Assembly (NCBI RefSeq): GCF_900156345.1
Contig: NZ_FTPP01000002.1
Coordinates: 248,001 to 312,000, forward strand
DNA: 64,000 bases
Source of the DNA: Pontibacter indicus
GTDB lineage: Bacteria; Bacteroidota; Bacteroidia; Cytophagales; Hymenobacteraceae
Reading direction: 5' to 3'
Below the pieces are notes generated by a model. The model did not search any database, was not told the origin of the DNA, and saw only the letters and a program-made list of their open reading frames with translations. Shown here in pieces: positions 15,522 to 24,735 of the stretch. Both the position numbers and the translations under genes were made by a program. The stretch's first letter is position 1; every line of letters begins with the position of its first letter.

Positions 15522-18461
15522 CTATACCTGCTCCTGATTTACGGCTTCCTCTACCGGCGTCTGCTTAAAGTACACCCGGAAGGTCGTGCCCTGCCCCAAT
15601 TCGCTTTCCAGCTCTATGTGGCCGCCGTTGTTTTCAATAATCCGCTTCACAATGTAGAGGCCTATACCTGTGCCTTCTACGTGGTTGTGCAGACGCTTAA
15701 ACATGTTGAAGAGCTTTTGTTCCTGCCCTTTTTTGATACCGAGTCCGTTGTCCTGCACGCGCAGCACCACATAGTCGCCCTCCAGGTAGGTGCTAATGTG
15801 CACCTCCGGCTGCAGGTCCGGCTTGCGGTATTTGAGTGCGTTCGACACCAGGTTGTAAATGATGCTGCGAAGGTTCTTGCGGGCGTACAACAGTTCCTTC
15901 ACCTGGAAATCCGCCTGCACATGTGCGTTCGATTCTTTTGCGAGGCTGTCGATGTCCAGCATCACGTCCTGCAGCACCTGCTCAAATAACAGCGGCTCTG
16001 CTTTGGCGTGTAGCCCTTTCTGCACCTTGGTGATCTCAGCCAAGTCGGCAATGGTTCGTTTCAGCTTGTCGATCGCATCGGCCAGCATATCGAGCAGTTG
16101 CTTGTCTTCGCCCTCCAGCTTGCCCTCCAATATGTCGCGCAGCAGGTTCGACAAGCCCTCCATGTTGGCAATCGGCGACTTCAGGTCGTGCGAGGCCGTG
16201 TACACGAAGTTGTCCAAGTCGTTGTTGGTGCGCAGCAGTTCCATGTTTTTCAGGCTGAGCTCCTCGTTGGTAGACACTAGCTTGGTGCGGGCACTTACCA
16301 GCTCGGTTACCTCCACCGCAAAGATGAGCACCGCTTCCGGTTTGCCCTTCGCATCCATAAGCGGCTGTATCACGATGTTGAAGTAGCTCTGCGTTAGAGT
16401 GCCGTTGTTGTGGCGGTCGACCATTAAGGGCACTTCCTGGCCTACGTAGGGCACTCCGGTTGCAAACACCTTCTTTATCTCTTCGAATACACCCTGAAAC
16501 TCCTGCTCGGGGTGTGCCTCGCGCAGCGTTTTGCCTACCAGCGGACGGTTTCCAAACAGCTTGCGGTAAAGCGGGTTGGCCAGCAGGTACTGCTGGTCCG
16601 AGGCGCGCACAAGCCCTACTAGGGCCGGCACCTCCAGGAACAGCTTCTGCAGCAGCTCGGCGTTTTGCTTCACCTTGCGGTCGGCCTCTTTTATATCTGT
16701 TATATCGATTGCCGAACTGATGTGCCCCAGGAAATCCCCGTCGGCGCCAACGCGTGGCGTGCAGGTAACGACCATCCAGCGGTACTGCCCGTCATGGCGT
16801 CGCATGCGCACTTCTACACTGAATTCGCTTTCTGAGGCCAGCGCCTGGTTGTACTGCTCTTCAAAGCCCGGCATGTCCTGCGGATGGATGATCTGCTGCC
16901 AGCCGAAGTTGATGCTGTCTTCGAAATTTTGTCCACTGAAGTCGAGCCACTGGCGGTTGACGTACACACTCTGCTTCCACACGTCGAGGATGGTGATGAT
17001 CACCGGAGCATTGTCGGCCATGGTACGGAAGCGGGCCTCACTCTCGATAATGGCTTGCTGGGCTCGCTTCTCTTCCGTAATGTCCCGCACTTCGATGATG
17101 GCATAAGCCTCGCGGCTGCCGTCTTTGATCAGGTGAACGGCACAGGAAACGTCGAAGAAACTGCCGTCTTTACGCACGAACACTTCCTCGTAAACCTCTT
17201 TTGTTTTTACCCCATGATGCAGCGCATTGCGCAGCGGGCACTCGGCTGTCGGGTATGGCGTGCCGTCCGGCCTGGTATGGTGCACCATCTTGTGCAGCGA
17301 CTTGTTCTGCATCTCCGAGAAATCATAGCCGGTCATTTCCTCAGCGGCCGGGTTCATAAAGGTACAGATGCCGTTCGCGTCGATGATGAACAGGGCTGCC
17401 GTGGCGTTGTCGGTAATCGTCTGTTTGAGGCTGTTGGAGCGGCGCGTGTTGATGAGCGACCAGATGATGAAGAACATCAGCAAGCTGATGATGGTACCGC
17501 CCAGCAGAATAAAGTAAGGCAATTCGGTATCGGCGGAGCGCACAAACGAGGGCTTGGCAGAAAAGTACACGCGCCAGGTATGGTTGCCGATGCTCAGCGT
17601 GCTCAGCATGCTCAGCTCGGGTTTTTTGGCGGCATGGTAATGCAGCACGCTGTCTGAGCTGTACAACACATCTTCTTTTTTCAGATCGGTGCCGTCGTAT
17701 ACCTCTATGTCCAGGTCGTCGTAGGTGCTCCCCCAGGTGGCCATCATCAGGTCCTTCACCCGGAAGGGGCTGTAGACGAACCCCTTGATCAGGCGTTGGC
17801 GCTCTTTAATGGACTCCGGCTGGGCATTGGCTTCGTAAATGGGCAGGTAGATCAGGAAGCCTGCCTGCTCGTCCACGCCTGTTTCCTGCACCAGCCTCAC
17901 CTTACCCGTCAGTGCTGGTCGGCGCGTGTCGCGGGCAATCTGCATAGCCGAGCGCCTGGTTGAGTCACTGAACATGTCGTACCCAATGGCACGCCGGTTG
18001 CGCTCATCGAGGGGCTCCAGGTAAATGATAGAGGTATAGATAGAACGGGGCGTTTCCGGGCGGATGGTATAATCCTGGAAGCCCTCTTTGCGAAAGCGGG
18101 CTTTATGGGCAGCGAGTTCTTTGGGTTTCACAAAATGGGTATAGCCTATCCCCTGTATGCCCGGATAGTTTTCCTCTAACCCGAGTGTCTTGTAGTACTT
18201 TGCCCAGTCTTCGCGGGTAACGGTATCAGAAGACACGTAAAGACCCTTTGCCCCTACCAGAATCTGGATATAGTCGCGCATGCGCAACTCCAGTGCCTGG
18301 GTAGCCTGCAAAGCCTTCAGCTCGAATAGTTTCTCGTTTCGCTCCAGCGCCTTCTTCTTTGTCTCCGAATAAATGAAAAGCGTTAAAAGAAAAATAAGCA
18401 GAAAAGACGAGATCGCAATCAGATACTCCCGGACAAACGCTACCAGTTTGGATAGTTTCAT
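15522..18461 (-). CDS. CHASE-PAS sensor histidine kinase
   Basis: 979-residue membrane sensor kinase. TM1 is near 12-34 and TM2 near 330-355, enclosing a periplasmic CHASE domain of about 270 residues (PGIQGIGYTHFV, YDMFSDSTRRSAM). Three PAS domains follow at about 360-480, 490-610 and 620-740. The HisKA dimerisation helix has the phospho-acceptor His in YTASHDLKSP near 790, and the HATPase has the N box NLVSNALKY and the G boxes DNGLGI and GTGIGLYIV. The start at 18461 is preferred because the frame 22 codons longer adds an odd tail before the first membrane helix. No receiver-domain partner is adjacent, so it is an orphan kinase. The ligand is unknown. Confidence 0.9.
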   Translation of the reverse strand: MKLSKLVAFVREYLIAISSFLLIFLLTLFIYSETKKKALERNEKLFELKALQATQALELRMRDYIQILVGAKGLYVSSDTVTREDWAKYYKTLGLEENYPGIQGIGYTHFVKPKELAAHKARFRKEGFQDYTIRPETPRSIYTSIIYLEPLDERNRRAIGYDMFSDSTRRSAMQIARDTRRPALTGKVRLVQETGVDEQAGFLIYLPIYEANAQPESIKERQRLIKGFVYSPFRVKDLMMATWGSTYDDLDIEVYDGTDLKKEDVLYSSDSVLHYHAAKKPELSMLSTLSIGNHTWRVYFSAKPSFVRSADTELPYFILLGGTIISLLMFFIIWSLINTRRSNSLKQTITDNATAALFIIDANGICTFMNPAAEEMTGYDFSEMQNKSLHKMVHHTRPDGTPYPTAECPLRNALHHGVKTKEVYEEVFVRKDGSFFDVSCAVHLIKDGSREAYAIIEVRDITEEKRAQQAIIESEARFRTMADNAPVIITILDVWKQSVYVNRQWLDFSGQNFEDSINFGWQQIIHPQDMPGFEEQYNQALASESEFSVEVRMRRHDGQYRWMVVTCTPRVGADGDFLGHISSAIDITDIKEADRKVKQNAELLQKLFLEVPALVGLVRASDQQYLLANPLYRKLFGNRPLVGKTLREAHPEQEFQGVFEEIKKVFATGVPYVGQEVPLMVDRHNNGTLTQSYFNIVIQPLMDAKGKPEAVLIFAVEVTELVSARTKLVSTNEELSLKNMELLRTNNDLDNFVYTASHDLKSPIANMEGLSNLLRDILEGKLEGEDKQLLDMLADAIDKLKRTIADLAEITKVQKGLHAKAEPLLFEQVLQDVMLDIDSLAKESNAHVQADFQVKELLYARKNLRSIIYNLVSNALKYRKPDLQPEVHISTYLEGDYVVLRVQDNGLGIKKGQEQKLFNMFKRLHNHVEGTGIGLYIVKRIIENNGGHIELESELGQGTTFRVYFKQTPVEEAVNQEQV

Positions 18462-18728
18462 AAATGAAATGAACAGGCCATTCAAAAAAACACCGGCCTC
18501 GCGCAAAACAACGGCCGGCAGTAGCACTTAGTTCAATGGTTAGGTCATCAAAAATAACGAATTTATTGTATCTGCCACAACATTGAAGGGGCTTAAAATA
18601 CGGATACGGTGACAGCTCGAATCCGGCCAGCCTCTATACCTCCAGCCACCCTCATGAATACGGATAATGCTGAATTATCTGCACAATATTGGGCTTTGCG
18701 TGCTAATTTTACGTCAAACACTTTTACC

Positions 18729-19445
18729 ATGATAGATATTCTGAAAAGCCTGCTGTTGGGTTTCATTGCCGTGGCCGTGCTGTTGCCTGTGCTCCGTTAT
18801 GCGCTGCGCCGGCTATCGCCCGCGACCCATCAGGCTCCTATAAGTGCCGACGAAGCCCGCTACATGCAAAAGAAAGAGTGGCAACTGACCATTGCCTATT
18901 TCTTTTTTGCCTCGGTGCTGTCTATGTTCTTCTCAGGTGCGCTGGCCATGCTCTCGAGCATCATACACCTGTCTTCAGAGCAAATGTTTGTACTGACGCC
19001 CAACTTCAGGGCCTTCTTTGCGCCGGGCCTGCTGCTGGGCCTCACCATGGCGCTGCTGCCACTGCGACTTTCGCAGCGAGTATTCATAGGCCAGGACATG
19101 GACCTGTACAAACAATACCTCCACCAGCAGGAGGGTCTTCACTCTACGCGTACCTACGGCATCCTGTTTGGCATCATGATCGCCTTCTCGCTGGTGGCAC
19201 TTTGGTTTGCCATGCGCTGGCACGTGAACGTTGACGAAAACCAGGTGCAGGTGACCAACCTGCTCAACCAGGAGCGCACCTACCCGCATAGCACAATCGA
19301 AAGCATCCACTACCTGGGCGCGGAGGGCGAGTACCTGATCACGTTCGAGGACCAGACCACCCTGAACACAGCTTATCTGAAGCCTGTGCCTTTGGACTTG
19401 ATCGCTCTTTTGTCCGACCGCTCGGGCAAGCGCGTGATAAGGTAG
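18729..19445 (+). CDS. hypothetical membrane protein
   Basis: 238-residue integral membrane protein I cannot place in a named family. Membrane segments are seen at about 6-24, 52-78, 98-116 and 148-168. A short soluble C-terminal domain (VNVDENQVQVTNLLNQERTY, then EYLITFEDQTTLN) has the beta pattern of small PH-like domains seen in membrane proteins. The start at ATG 18729 is chosen because the first hydrophobic helix begins right after it; an ATG at 18654 would add 25 polar residues. It lies divergent from the histidine kinase and upstream of fumC. Confidence 0.65.
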   Translation: MIDILKSLLLGFIAVAVLLPVLRYALRRLSPATHQAPISADEARYMQKKEWQLTIAYFFFASVLSMFFSGALAMLSSIIHLSSEQMFVLTPNFRAFFAPGLLLGLTMALLPLRLSQRVFIGQDMDLYKQYLHQQEGLHSTRTYGILFGIMIAFSLVALWFAMRWHVNVDENQVQVTNLLNQERTYPHSTIESIHYLGAEGEYLITFEDQTTLNTAYLKPVPLDLIALLSDRSGKRVIR

Positions 19446-19508
19446 GTTGGCAGGTATAGCCTATACCCTGATTATGCCTGCAAAGCGGCCGTGAAAGAAT
19501 ATTTTTCG

Positions 19509-19516
19509 TAGTTTTG
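19509..19516 (+). promoter_or_regulatory. -7 box of fumC
   Basis: TAGTTTTG matches TAnnTTTG and lies 40 bases before the fumC ATG. A 5' leader of about 35 bases is implied. Confidence 0.6.
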
Positions 19517-19556
19517 CCAGAGTTAAAACGATCCTTTAAACCTAAGTATAAACGAT

Positions 19557-20954
19557 ATGCAAGTTCGCGTAGAGAAAGACACGATGGGCCCGATTGAGGT
19601 GCCTGCCGACAAATACTGGGGCGCGCAGACACAGCGCTCAAAAGAAAACTTCACCATCGGCGGTCAGCAGATGCCGCAGGAGGTAATTGAGGCCTTCGCT
19701 ATCCTGAAAAAGTCAGCGGCGCAGGCCAATGCTGAGCTGGGTGTACTGGCGCAGGACAAAGCCGACATCATTTCGCAGGTATGCGACGAGATACTGGCAG
19801 GCAAGCTGAACGACCAGTTCCCGCTGGTGGTATGGCAGACAGGCTCAGGCACGCAGTCGAACATGAACGTGAACGAAGTGGTGGCCAACCGCGCGCACGT
19901 ACTGCTGGGCGGCGACCTGATGGATGAGAAAAAGAAGATTCACCCGAACGACGACGTGAACAAATCGCAGTCTTCGAACGATACCTTCCCGACCGCCATG
20001 CACATTGCCGCTTACAAGAAAGTGGTAGAGCACACGCTGCCGATGGTAAAGAAACTGCACGACACGCTGAAAGCGAAGTCAGAGGAGTTTATGGATGTGG
20101 TGAAAATCGGCCGCACGCACCTGATGGACGCCACGCCGCTCACACTGGGCCAGGAGCTTTCTGGCTACGTGAAGCAGCTGGAGTATGGCATGAAGGCGCT
20201 GGAGAACACACTGGACCACCTCAAAGATCTGGCACTGGGCGGCTCGGCCGTAGGTACAGGTCTGAACACACCGGCTGGTTATGCGGAACTGGTAGCAGAT
20301 AAAATCTCCAAGTATGCGGGTCACGATTTCCGTACGGCTCCTAACAAGTTCGAGGCCCTGGCCGCGCACGACGCGATGGTAGAGACTTCTGGTGCCCTGA
20401 AGCAGCTGGCTGTTTCTTTGATGAAGATTGCCAACGACATTCGTTTGCTGGCCTCTGGTCCGCGCTCAGGTATAGCCGAGATCCTTATACCTGAAAACGA
20501 GCCGGGCTCTTCGATCATGCCGGGCAAAGTGAACCCAACGCAGGCCGAGGCCATGACGATGGTGTGCGCTCAGGTGATTGGCAACGATGTGGCCATCTCG
20601 GTGGGCGGCATGAACGGCCACTTCGAGCTGAACGTGTTCAAGCCGGTGATGATCTTCAACCTGCTGATGAGCGCTCAGCTGATCGGCGACGCTTGCGACT
20701 CTTTCGACAAGCACTGTGCCGTAGGTATAGAGCCGAACAGAGAGCGCATCAAGCACAACCTGGAGAACTCCCTGATGCTGGTAACGGCCCTGAACCCACA
20801 CATCGGGTACGACAACGCCGCCGCCATCGCGAAGAAAGCGCACAAGGAGGGCACTACGCTTCGCCAGGCAGCCATCGAGCTCGGTCACCTGACCAACGAG
20901 CAGTTCGATGAGTGGGTGCGCCCGGAAGATATGATCGGCAGCTTGAAAAAATAG
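19557..20954 (+). CDS. fumC: class II fumarate hydratase
   Basis: 465-residue iron-independent fumarase of the aspartase/fumarase superfamily, converting fumarate to L-malate in the TCA cycle. Diagnostic regions are [14 protein letters not shown] near 100, [12 protein letters not shown] near 185 and the superfamily signature [13 protein letters not shown] near 318, whose flexible loop carries the catalytic Ser. Length matches FumC. It has its own -7 box and a GAAA-loop terminator, so it is probably monocistronic. Two AGGTATAG octamers fall inside it as Gly-Ile codons (GGT ATA). Confidence 0.97.
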   Translation: MQVRVEKDTMGPIEVPADKYWGAQTQRSKENFTIGGQQMPQEVIEAFAILKKSAAQANAELGVLAQDKADIISQVCDEILAGKLNDQFPLVVWQTGSGTQSNMNVNEVVANRAHVLLGGDLMDEKKKIHPNDDVNKSQSSNDTFPTAMHIAAYKKVVEHTLPMVKKLHDTLKAKSEEFMDVVKIGRTHLMDATPLTLGQELSGYVKQLEYGMKALENTLDHLKDLALGGSAVGTGLNTPAGYAELVADKISKYAGHDFRTAPNKFEALAAHDAMVETSGALKQLAVSLMKIANDIRLLASGPRSGIAEILIPENEPGSSIMPGKVNPTQAEAMTMVCAQVIGNDVAISVGGMNGHFELNVFKPVMIFNLLMSAQLIGDACDSFDKHCAVGIEPNRERIKHNLENSLMLVTALNPHIGYDNAAAIAKKAHKEGTTLRQAAIELGHLTNEQFDEWVRPEDMIGSLKK

Positions 20955-20990
20955 GTCCTTGAAACAGAAATTTGACCTGTACAGATAAGA

Positions 20991-21018
20991 AAAGCAGCTC
21001 CGAAAGGAGCTGCTTTTT
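20991..21018 (+). terminator. terminator of fumC
   Basis: An 11-bp stem AAAGCAGCTCC/GGAGCTGCTTT (20991-21001 and 21006-21016) is closed by a stable GAAA tetraloop and followed by T residues. Confidence 0.9.
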
Positions 21019-21128
21019 ATTTTCACAAGGAAACACCTTATACTTTATGCAACTATTCTGCTGTAGCTACTGCTGTTTAGGCTAACTTTCGTGTTTTCTA
21101 TCTTATTTTGGTGCCTGTAGTTAAAAAC

Positions 21129-21162
21129 ATCGTGTGCTTAGAACACGATCTGATTAAATTTG
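21129..21162 (+). promoter_or_regulatory. terC promoter with upstream palindrome
   Basis: TAAATTTG (21155-21162) matches TAnnTTTG, 73 bases before the terC ATG. Immediately upstream, ATCGTGT/ACACGAT (21129-21135 and 21143-21149, 7-nt gap) is a candidate operator overlapping the -33 zone. I do not see a yybP-ykoY-type manganese riboswitch. Confidence 0.55.
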
Positions 21163-21235
21163 CGCACAAAACAGGTTTTGTTCATTACAAATACCTTGTA
21201 AGCCTTGTAGCTTAACTAAATCAATAAAGACTCTT

Positions 21236-22174
21236 ATGGAAGTATCTGCTTCATTTTGGATTGGGTTCAACGTATTCGTACTCCTGATGCTCGCCCTCGA
21301 CCTGGGGGTTTTTAACCGGAAGGCGCACGTCGTTTCGGTGAAAGAAGCGCTGACCTGGTCGGGCGTATGGATCAGTTTGGCCCTGATGTTCAACGGCCTT
21401 ATCTATTATTGGTTTGGGGAGGCCAAAGCGATAGAGTTCCTGACCGGTTACCTGATCGAGAAATCGCTGAGCGTTGACAATATATTTGTGTTTGTGCTCG
21501 TATTCGGCTACTTCGGTATTCCTGCTATCTACCAGCACAAGATTCTGTTCTGGGGTATCCTGGGGGCACTCGTCATGCGTGTGATCTTTATTTTTGCCGG
21601 CGTTGCCCTGATTGAGAAGTTCCACTGGACCATTTACATCTTCGGCGCCTTCCTGATCTATACTGGCTACAAAATGTTTACGGAGAAGGGTACCCAGATC
21701 GATCCGGAGAATAACCCCGTTATCAAGTTCGCCAGGAGAGTGATGCCGGTTACAAACCAATTGCATGGCGACAAGTTCTTCGTGAAAGTCGACGGCAAGC
21801 GGTTTGCAACGCCACTGTTCCTGGTGCTGATCCTGATCGAAACCACTGACCTGATCTTTGCAGTTGACAGCATTCCGGCGATTCTGGCCATCACGCAGGA
21901 CCAGTTCATCGTCTATACCTCCAACGTGTTTGCTATCCTGGGTCTGCGCTCGCTCTATTTTGCCCTCGCCCACGTGGTAGACCGCTTTGTTTACCTGTCC
22001 TACGGCCTCGCCATTATACTCGTATTCGTAGGCTCTAAAATGTTGCTGATTGATGTTTTCAAGATCCCTACTTTTATCTCCCTATTGGTAATCGCCATTG
22101 TCCTGATCTTTAGTATCGTCCTGTCCTTTGTAAAGACGAGAAGAGACAACCGAATAAACGGGCAAGGGATGTAA
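21236..22174 (+). CDS. TerC/Alx-family integral membrane protein
   Basis: 312-residue membrane protein with about nine hydrophobic segments across its length. The family motifs EKSLSVDNIFVFVLVF (near 77) and ETTDLIFAVDSIPAI (near 200) hold the conserved acidic residues within membranes that are thought to bind metal. Members (Alx, TerC, MeeY/MeeF) export manganese or confer tellurite resistance. Length matches Alx. It is monocistronic with its own promoter and terminator. Confidence 0.92.
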   Translation: MEVSASFWIGFNVFVLLMLALDLGVFNRKAHVVSVKEALTWSGVWISLALMFNGLIYYWFGEAKAIEFLTGYLIEKSLSVDNIFVFVLVFGYFGIPAIYQHKILFWGILGALVMRVIFIFAGVALIEKFHWTIYIFGAFLIYTGYKMFTEKGTQIDPENNPVIKFARRVMPVTNQLHGDKFFVKVDGKRFATPLFLVLILIETTDLIFAVDSIPAILAITQDQFIVYTSNVFAILGLRSLYFALAHVVDRFVYLSYGLAIILVFVGSKMLLIDVFKIPTFISLLVIAIVLIFSIVLSFVKTRRDNRINGQGM

Positions 22175-22626
22175 TACATAAACCTGCCCATAGCTGGAGC
22201 TGTTAAAACAGCCTGCTGATTTGGGTCCTATACTTCTGACTTAGATGATAAAAAAAGCAGCTCTTTCCGGAGTTGCTTTTTTATTGTGCTATAAAGTGCA
22301 ATTTTATCCTTCCTCAAAAATTCTCCTCCCAAAGCCTGCTTAGCGCTTTCTAAAACATCATTTCGAATAAAATCGTTGTTTTTAATCCAATTTCTCAAAC
22401 ACTTCCATAACAAGTCACGTATCCCTACCCAGAAGCTTCAATCAGACTATATATCCCGTTTCAACACACAATAACCTATATTCGACTAGCTAAAGCGACT
22501 CTCAATGGCTGTGCATTAGCTTACTGCACGACTATTATGAATTAAATATAATACAATTTATATATTAGAATTTCTTAATCAATATATAGGCTTCATCATC
22601 TTATTTTTCACCCTGTTATTTTCCCT
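22175..22626. other. AT-rich, strongly C-skewed spacer
   Basis: The first 110 bases carry the terC terminator. The rest shows no supportable gene: a 61-codon minus-strand frame overlaps the terminator. By hand count 22381-22500 has 35 C and 10 G on the plus strand, a strong C excess useful for reading replication direction. Confidence 0.6.
22251..22282 (+). terminator. terminator of terC
   Basis: AAAAAAGCAGCTC (22251-22263) pairs with GAGTTGCTTTTTT (22270-22282) with one G-U pair and a 6-nt loop. The stem is nearly the same as in the fumC terminator and the one at 23671. Confidence 0.8.
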
Positions 22627-23649
22627 ATGAAAACATTTAGTACAAAAATTCTCGCCCTTGCTGCTGCTTCCCTTTTCCTTTTTTCCTGTGAGCGTAACAC
22701 CGACACGGACTCCGTTGAGCCTATGGCGGCAACGCAGAGCGATAACCTGATCGGCTACGACCCAACGACCTGTAACCTAGTGCAGACGTTTGGTGAAGGC
22801 ACGTTGCCGCGCACAACTGACTTAATTGAGGAAGACGGCGCCGTGATGATTGTGAAGGCGCAGAAAAGAGCGCAGAATGGCAAGTACCTGCCCGAAACCC
22901 CGGCTCTGCTGCTGGATGCGCGCGACCCGGCTACCGACTTGGTGAACTGGATGGATGCCAATATGCTGGCGATAAGCGGCCTGCTCACCGTAGGGGATGG
23001 GTCAGGCCAGAAAGCGAATCGCGAAGGCGGCCGCCTGGTGCTTGACTTTTCGCCGGTAAGTTCGGTTACGATGAAGACCATGGTTTTCACTGACATAGCT
23101 GCCGAAGACAAAGGCTCTAAAGTGGAACTGTACAGCCGCAACGGCCAGCTGCTGGAGCAGAAAGAAATTCCGACCGGAGAGAAAAATTCCACCGTGATCG
23201 TGTCTTTTAACAACGTGCCTAATGTAGCAAAGGCCATCGTGACTTTTGGGGACGAACGCAGCAAAGTGGGCTCTGGCGCTATTGCCCGTCTGCAGCTTTG
23301 CGTGGAAGGACAGGGCCGCTACGATGACGCCCGCTACCAGGAGGTCCATACCTTGTGGCTGGAATATACCGGTCAGCAGCCAGCCAACGTCACCGTAAAA
23401 TCAATGCAGGAAGGAAATAGCGGCAACGTGCTTTTTGAGGCCAAAGGTATGAAGCCCGGCACCGCATTTAAGGTCGCTGCCTCAGCAGCCACCGCATTAG
23501 GCGAAACCCTCGAGATCAAAACCCAGCGCGGCGAGCAGCAACTTATACCTGTCAATGCAGACCCTAATGCTTCGCTGAAGAAGCAGTATGGCAGTTTCAG
23601 GGTAGTAGAAGCCCGCTGCTCTGATTATCCGCTTAGGTTAGAAGAGTAA
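22627..23649 (+). CDS. hypothetical lipoprotein
   Basis: 340-residue predicted outer-membrane or periplasmic lipoprotein. Residues 1-20 are a signal peptide with a lipobox ending LFLFSC, the Cys being the lipidation site. The mature part is a mix of short beta strands; stretches such as GGRLVLDFSPVSSVTMKTMVFTDI and GSKVELYSRNGQLLEQKEIPTG look like jelly-roll or carbohydrate-binding-like strands. I recognise no family. It is preceded by an AT-rich leader (22540-22620) and followed by a terminator, so it is monocistronic. Confidence 0.75.
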   Translation: MKTFSTKILALAAASLFLFSCERNTDTDSVEPMAATQSDNLIGYDPTTCNLVQTFGEGTLPRTTDLIEEDGAVMIVKAQKRAQNGKYLPETPALLLDARDPATDLVNWMDANMLAISGLLTVGDGSGQKANREGGRLVLDFSPVSSVTMKTMVFTDIAAEDKGSKVELYSRNGQLLEQKEIPTGEKNSTVIVSFNNVPNVAKAIVTFGDERSKVGSGAIARLQLCVEGQGRYDDARYQEVHTLWLEYTGQQPANVTVKSMQEGNSGNVLFEAKGMKPGTAFKVAASAATALGETLEIKTQRGEQQLIPVNADPNASLKKQYGSFRVVEARCSDYPLRLEE

Positions 23650-23670
23650 ATTTGGAAGTATAGAAATAGG

Positions 23671-23700
23671 AAAGCAGCTCTGGAAGGGGCTGCTTTTTTT
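23671..23700 (+). terminator. terminator of the lipoprotein gene
   Basis: AAAGCAGCTC pairs with the GGGGCTGCTTT segment (23671-23680 and 23686-23696) allowing G-U, followed by T residues. It is similar in stem to the terminators at 20991 and 22251. Confidence 0.8.
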
Positions 23701-23753
23701 ATGCTATCGCAGCAACCTTTATGACCAACTCAAGTAAAATAAATTATTATAAT

Positions 23754-23771
23754 TTTCAATAATATTTGAAA
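23754..23771. promoter_or_regulatory. palindromic operator upstream of the GbsR-like gene
   Basis: TTTCAATAATATTTGAAA is an imperfect palindrome (two central mismatches) 28 bases before the regulator's ATG. Its arms match the perfect palindrome at 24318, suggesting autoregulation. Confidence 0.6.
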
Positions 23772-23799
23772 GTTATGAAATATCAATTAATATTGTTCC

Positions 23800-24300
23800 A
23801 TGCAGTACAGCGAGGCAAAAGAACGGTACATAGAAGCTTGGGGAAGCTTGGGCTCTAGCTGGGGCGTTAACCGCACTATGGCTCAAATACACGCACTTTT
23901 GATGATTGCTACAGAACCGCTCACCACAGAAAACATAATGGAGGAGCTGAAAATTTCCAGAGGCAATGCCAATATGAACCTCCGCGCCCTACTCGACTGG
24001 GGTTTGGCTAAAAAGGTGCTGAAACCAGGCGAGCGCAAAGAATACTTTGTGACGGACAAAGACCCTATGGTGTTAGCCACACAAGTTGCCAAGGAGCGCA
24101 AAAAGAGAGAGCTTGACCCGATTATCAAACTTTTGGAAGAGGTATCGACTGTGCAGGGCGGTAACGAAGAGGCAAAAGAGTTTAGAAAGGTAACCGCCGA
24201 CCTTAAAGGGTTTGCAAAACAAGCCGACTCCGTGCTTAACACTTTTATTCAATCTAACGCTAATTGGTTCTTTAAGATATTAGGGAAGCTGACGCGCTAA
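23800..24300 (+). CDS. GbsR/MarR-type transcriptional regulator
   Basis: 166-residue winged-helix DNA-binding protein. A helix-turn-helix is seen at about 25-90 (TMAQIHALLMIATEPLTTENIMEELKISRGNANMNLRALLDWGLAKKV, followed by the wing PGERKEYFVTDKDP). This is the pattern of the GbsR family, which regulates membrane or osmolyte functions in other bacteria. The C-terminal helices (RKVTADLKGFAKQ and following) likely dimerise. Two palindromes with TTTCAATAA arms flank the gene, one before it and one just before the next gene, so it probably regulates itself and the two membrane-protein genes downstream. The ligand is unknown. Confidence 0.85.
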   Translation: MQYSEAKERYIEAWGSLGSSWGVNRTMAQIHALLMIATEPLTTENIMEELKISRGNANMNLRALLDWGLAKKVLKPGERKEYFVTDKDPMVLATQVAKERKKRELDPIIKLLEEVSTVQGGNEEAKEFRKVTADLKGFAKQADSVLNTFIQSNANWFFKILGKLTR

Positions 24301-24317
24301 TTTTTTTTATTTATATG

Positions 24318-24335
24318 TTTCAATAATTATTGAAA
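24318..24335. promoter_or_regulatory. perfect palindromic operator TTTCAATAATTATTGAAA
   Basis: This perfect 18-bp palindrome lies between the regulator's stop codon and the next ATG (13 bases before it). It is the best candidate binding site for the adjacent GbsR-like protein. Confidence 0.7.
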
Positions 24336-24348
24336 TTACTGAATCAAT

Positions 24349-24714
24349 ATGGTTGCTAATCTGAACTTACTCAGCTACGCTATTTACCTGCCTGTCGGGG
24401 TATTTGTAACTTACTGGGTAGGGCAGAAGCTTTATATAAACGGTGAGCTATACCTTCATCAAATCTTCAGTCAAAACCCTGAACTGGTCGCGGCCATCAA
24501 CAAAATTCTGCTCACAGGATATTACTTGCTTAATATCGGCTATGTAGTGATACTGATGGTGCAGCAAGTGCCTATAGAAACAACCCGCCAACTAATCGAA
24601 GTGCTGAGTAGCAGGTTAGGTATACTACTAGTGTCGCTGGGCTGTATACATTTCTTCAACTTAGGCGCACTCTATCTCATAAGCCAAAGAAATCATATCC
24701 AACAACATACTTAA
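24349..24714 (+). CDS. small membrane protein A, GbsR-like operon
   Basis: 121-residue membrane protein with three hydrophobic segments at about 8-24, 50-72 and 88-108. The first segment follows the pattern NLLSYAIYLPVGVFVTYWVG. It is a paralogue of the next gene: both have IYLP near the N-terminus, a polar loop with IF, LLNIG or LMNIG in the second helix, and L-I-E-L-S then LG before the third helix. Function unknown. It starts 48 bases after the regulator with the palindromic operator in between. Confidence 0.7.
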   Translation: MVANLNLLSYAIYLPVGVFVTYWVGQKLYINGELYLHQIFSQNPELVAAINKILLTGYYLLNIGYVVILMVQQVPIETTRQLIEVLSSRLGILLVSLGCIHFFNLGALYLISQRNHIQQHT

Positions 24715-24735
24715 ACATTAAAAAAGAACAAAGCC

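Noticed and set aside
21019..21235. Possible yybP-ykoY manganese riboswitch before terC
   Set aside because: Apart from the short 7-bp palindrome, the conserved loops of that riboswitch are not visible.
22228..22413. A 61-codon minus-strand frame
   Set aside because: It overlaps the terC terminator, has no promoter or ribosome site, and shows no family resemblance.
24301..24348. Promoter-like poly-T stretch after the GbsR-like gene as a terminator
   Set aside because: The T-run is not preceded by a GC-rich stem. The symmetrical element here is the AT-rich palindrome, better read as an operator.
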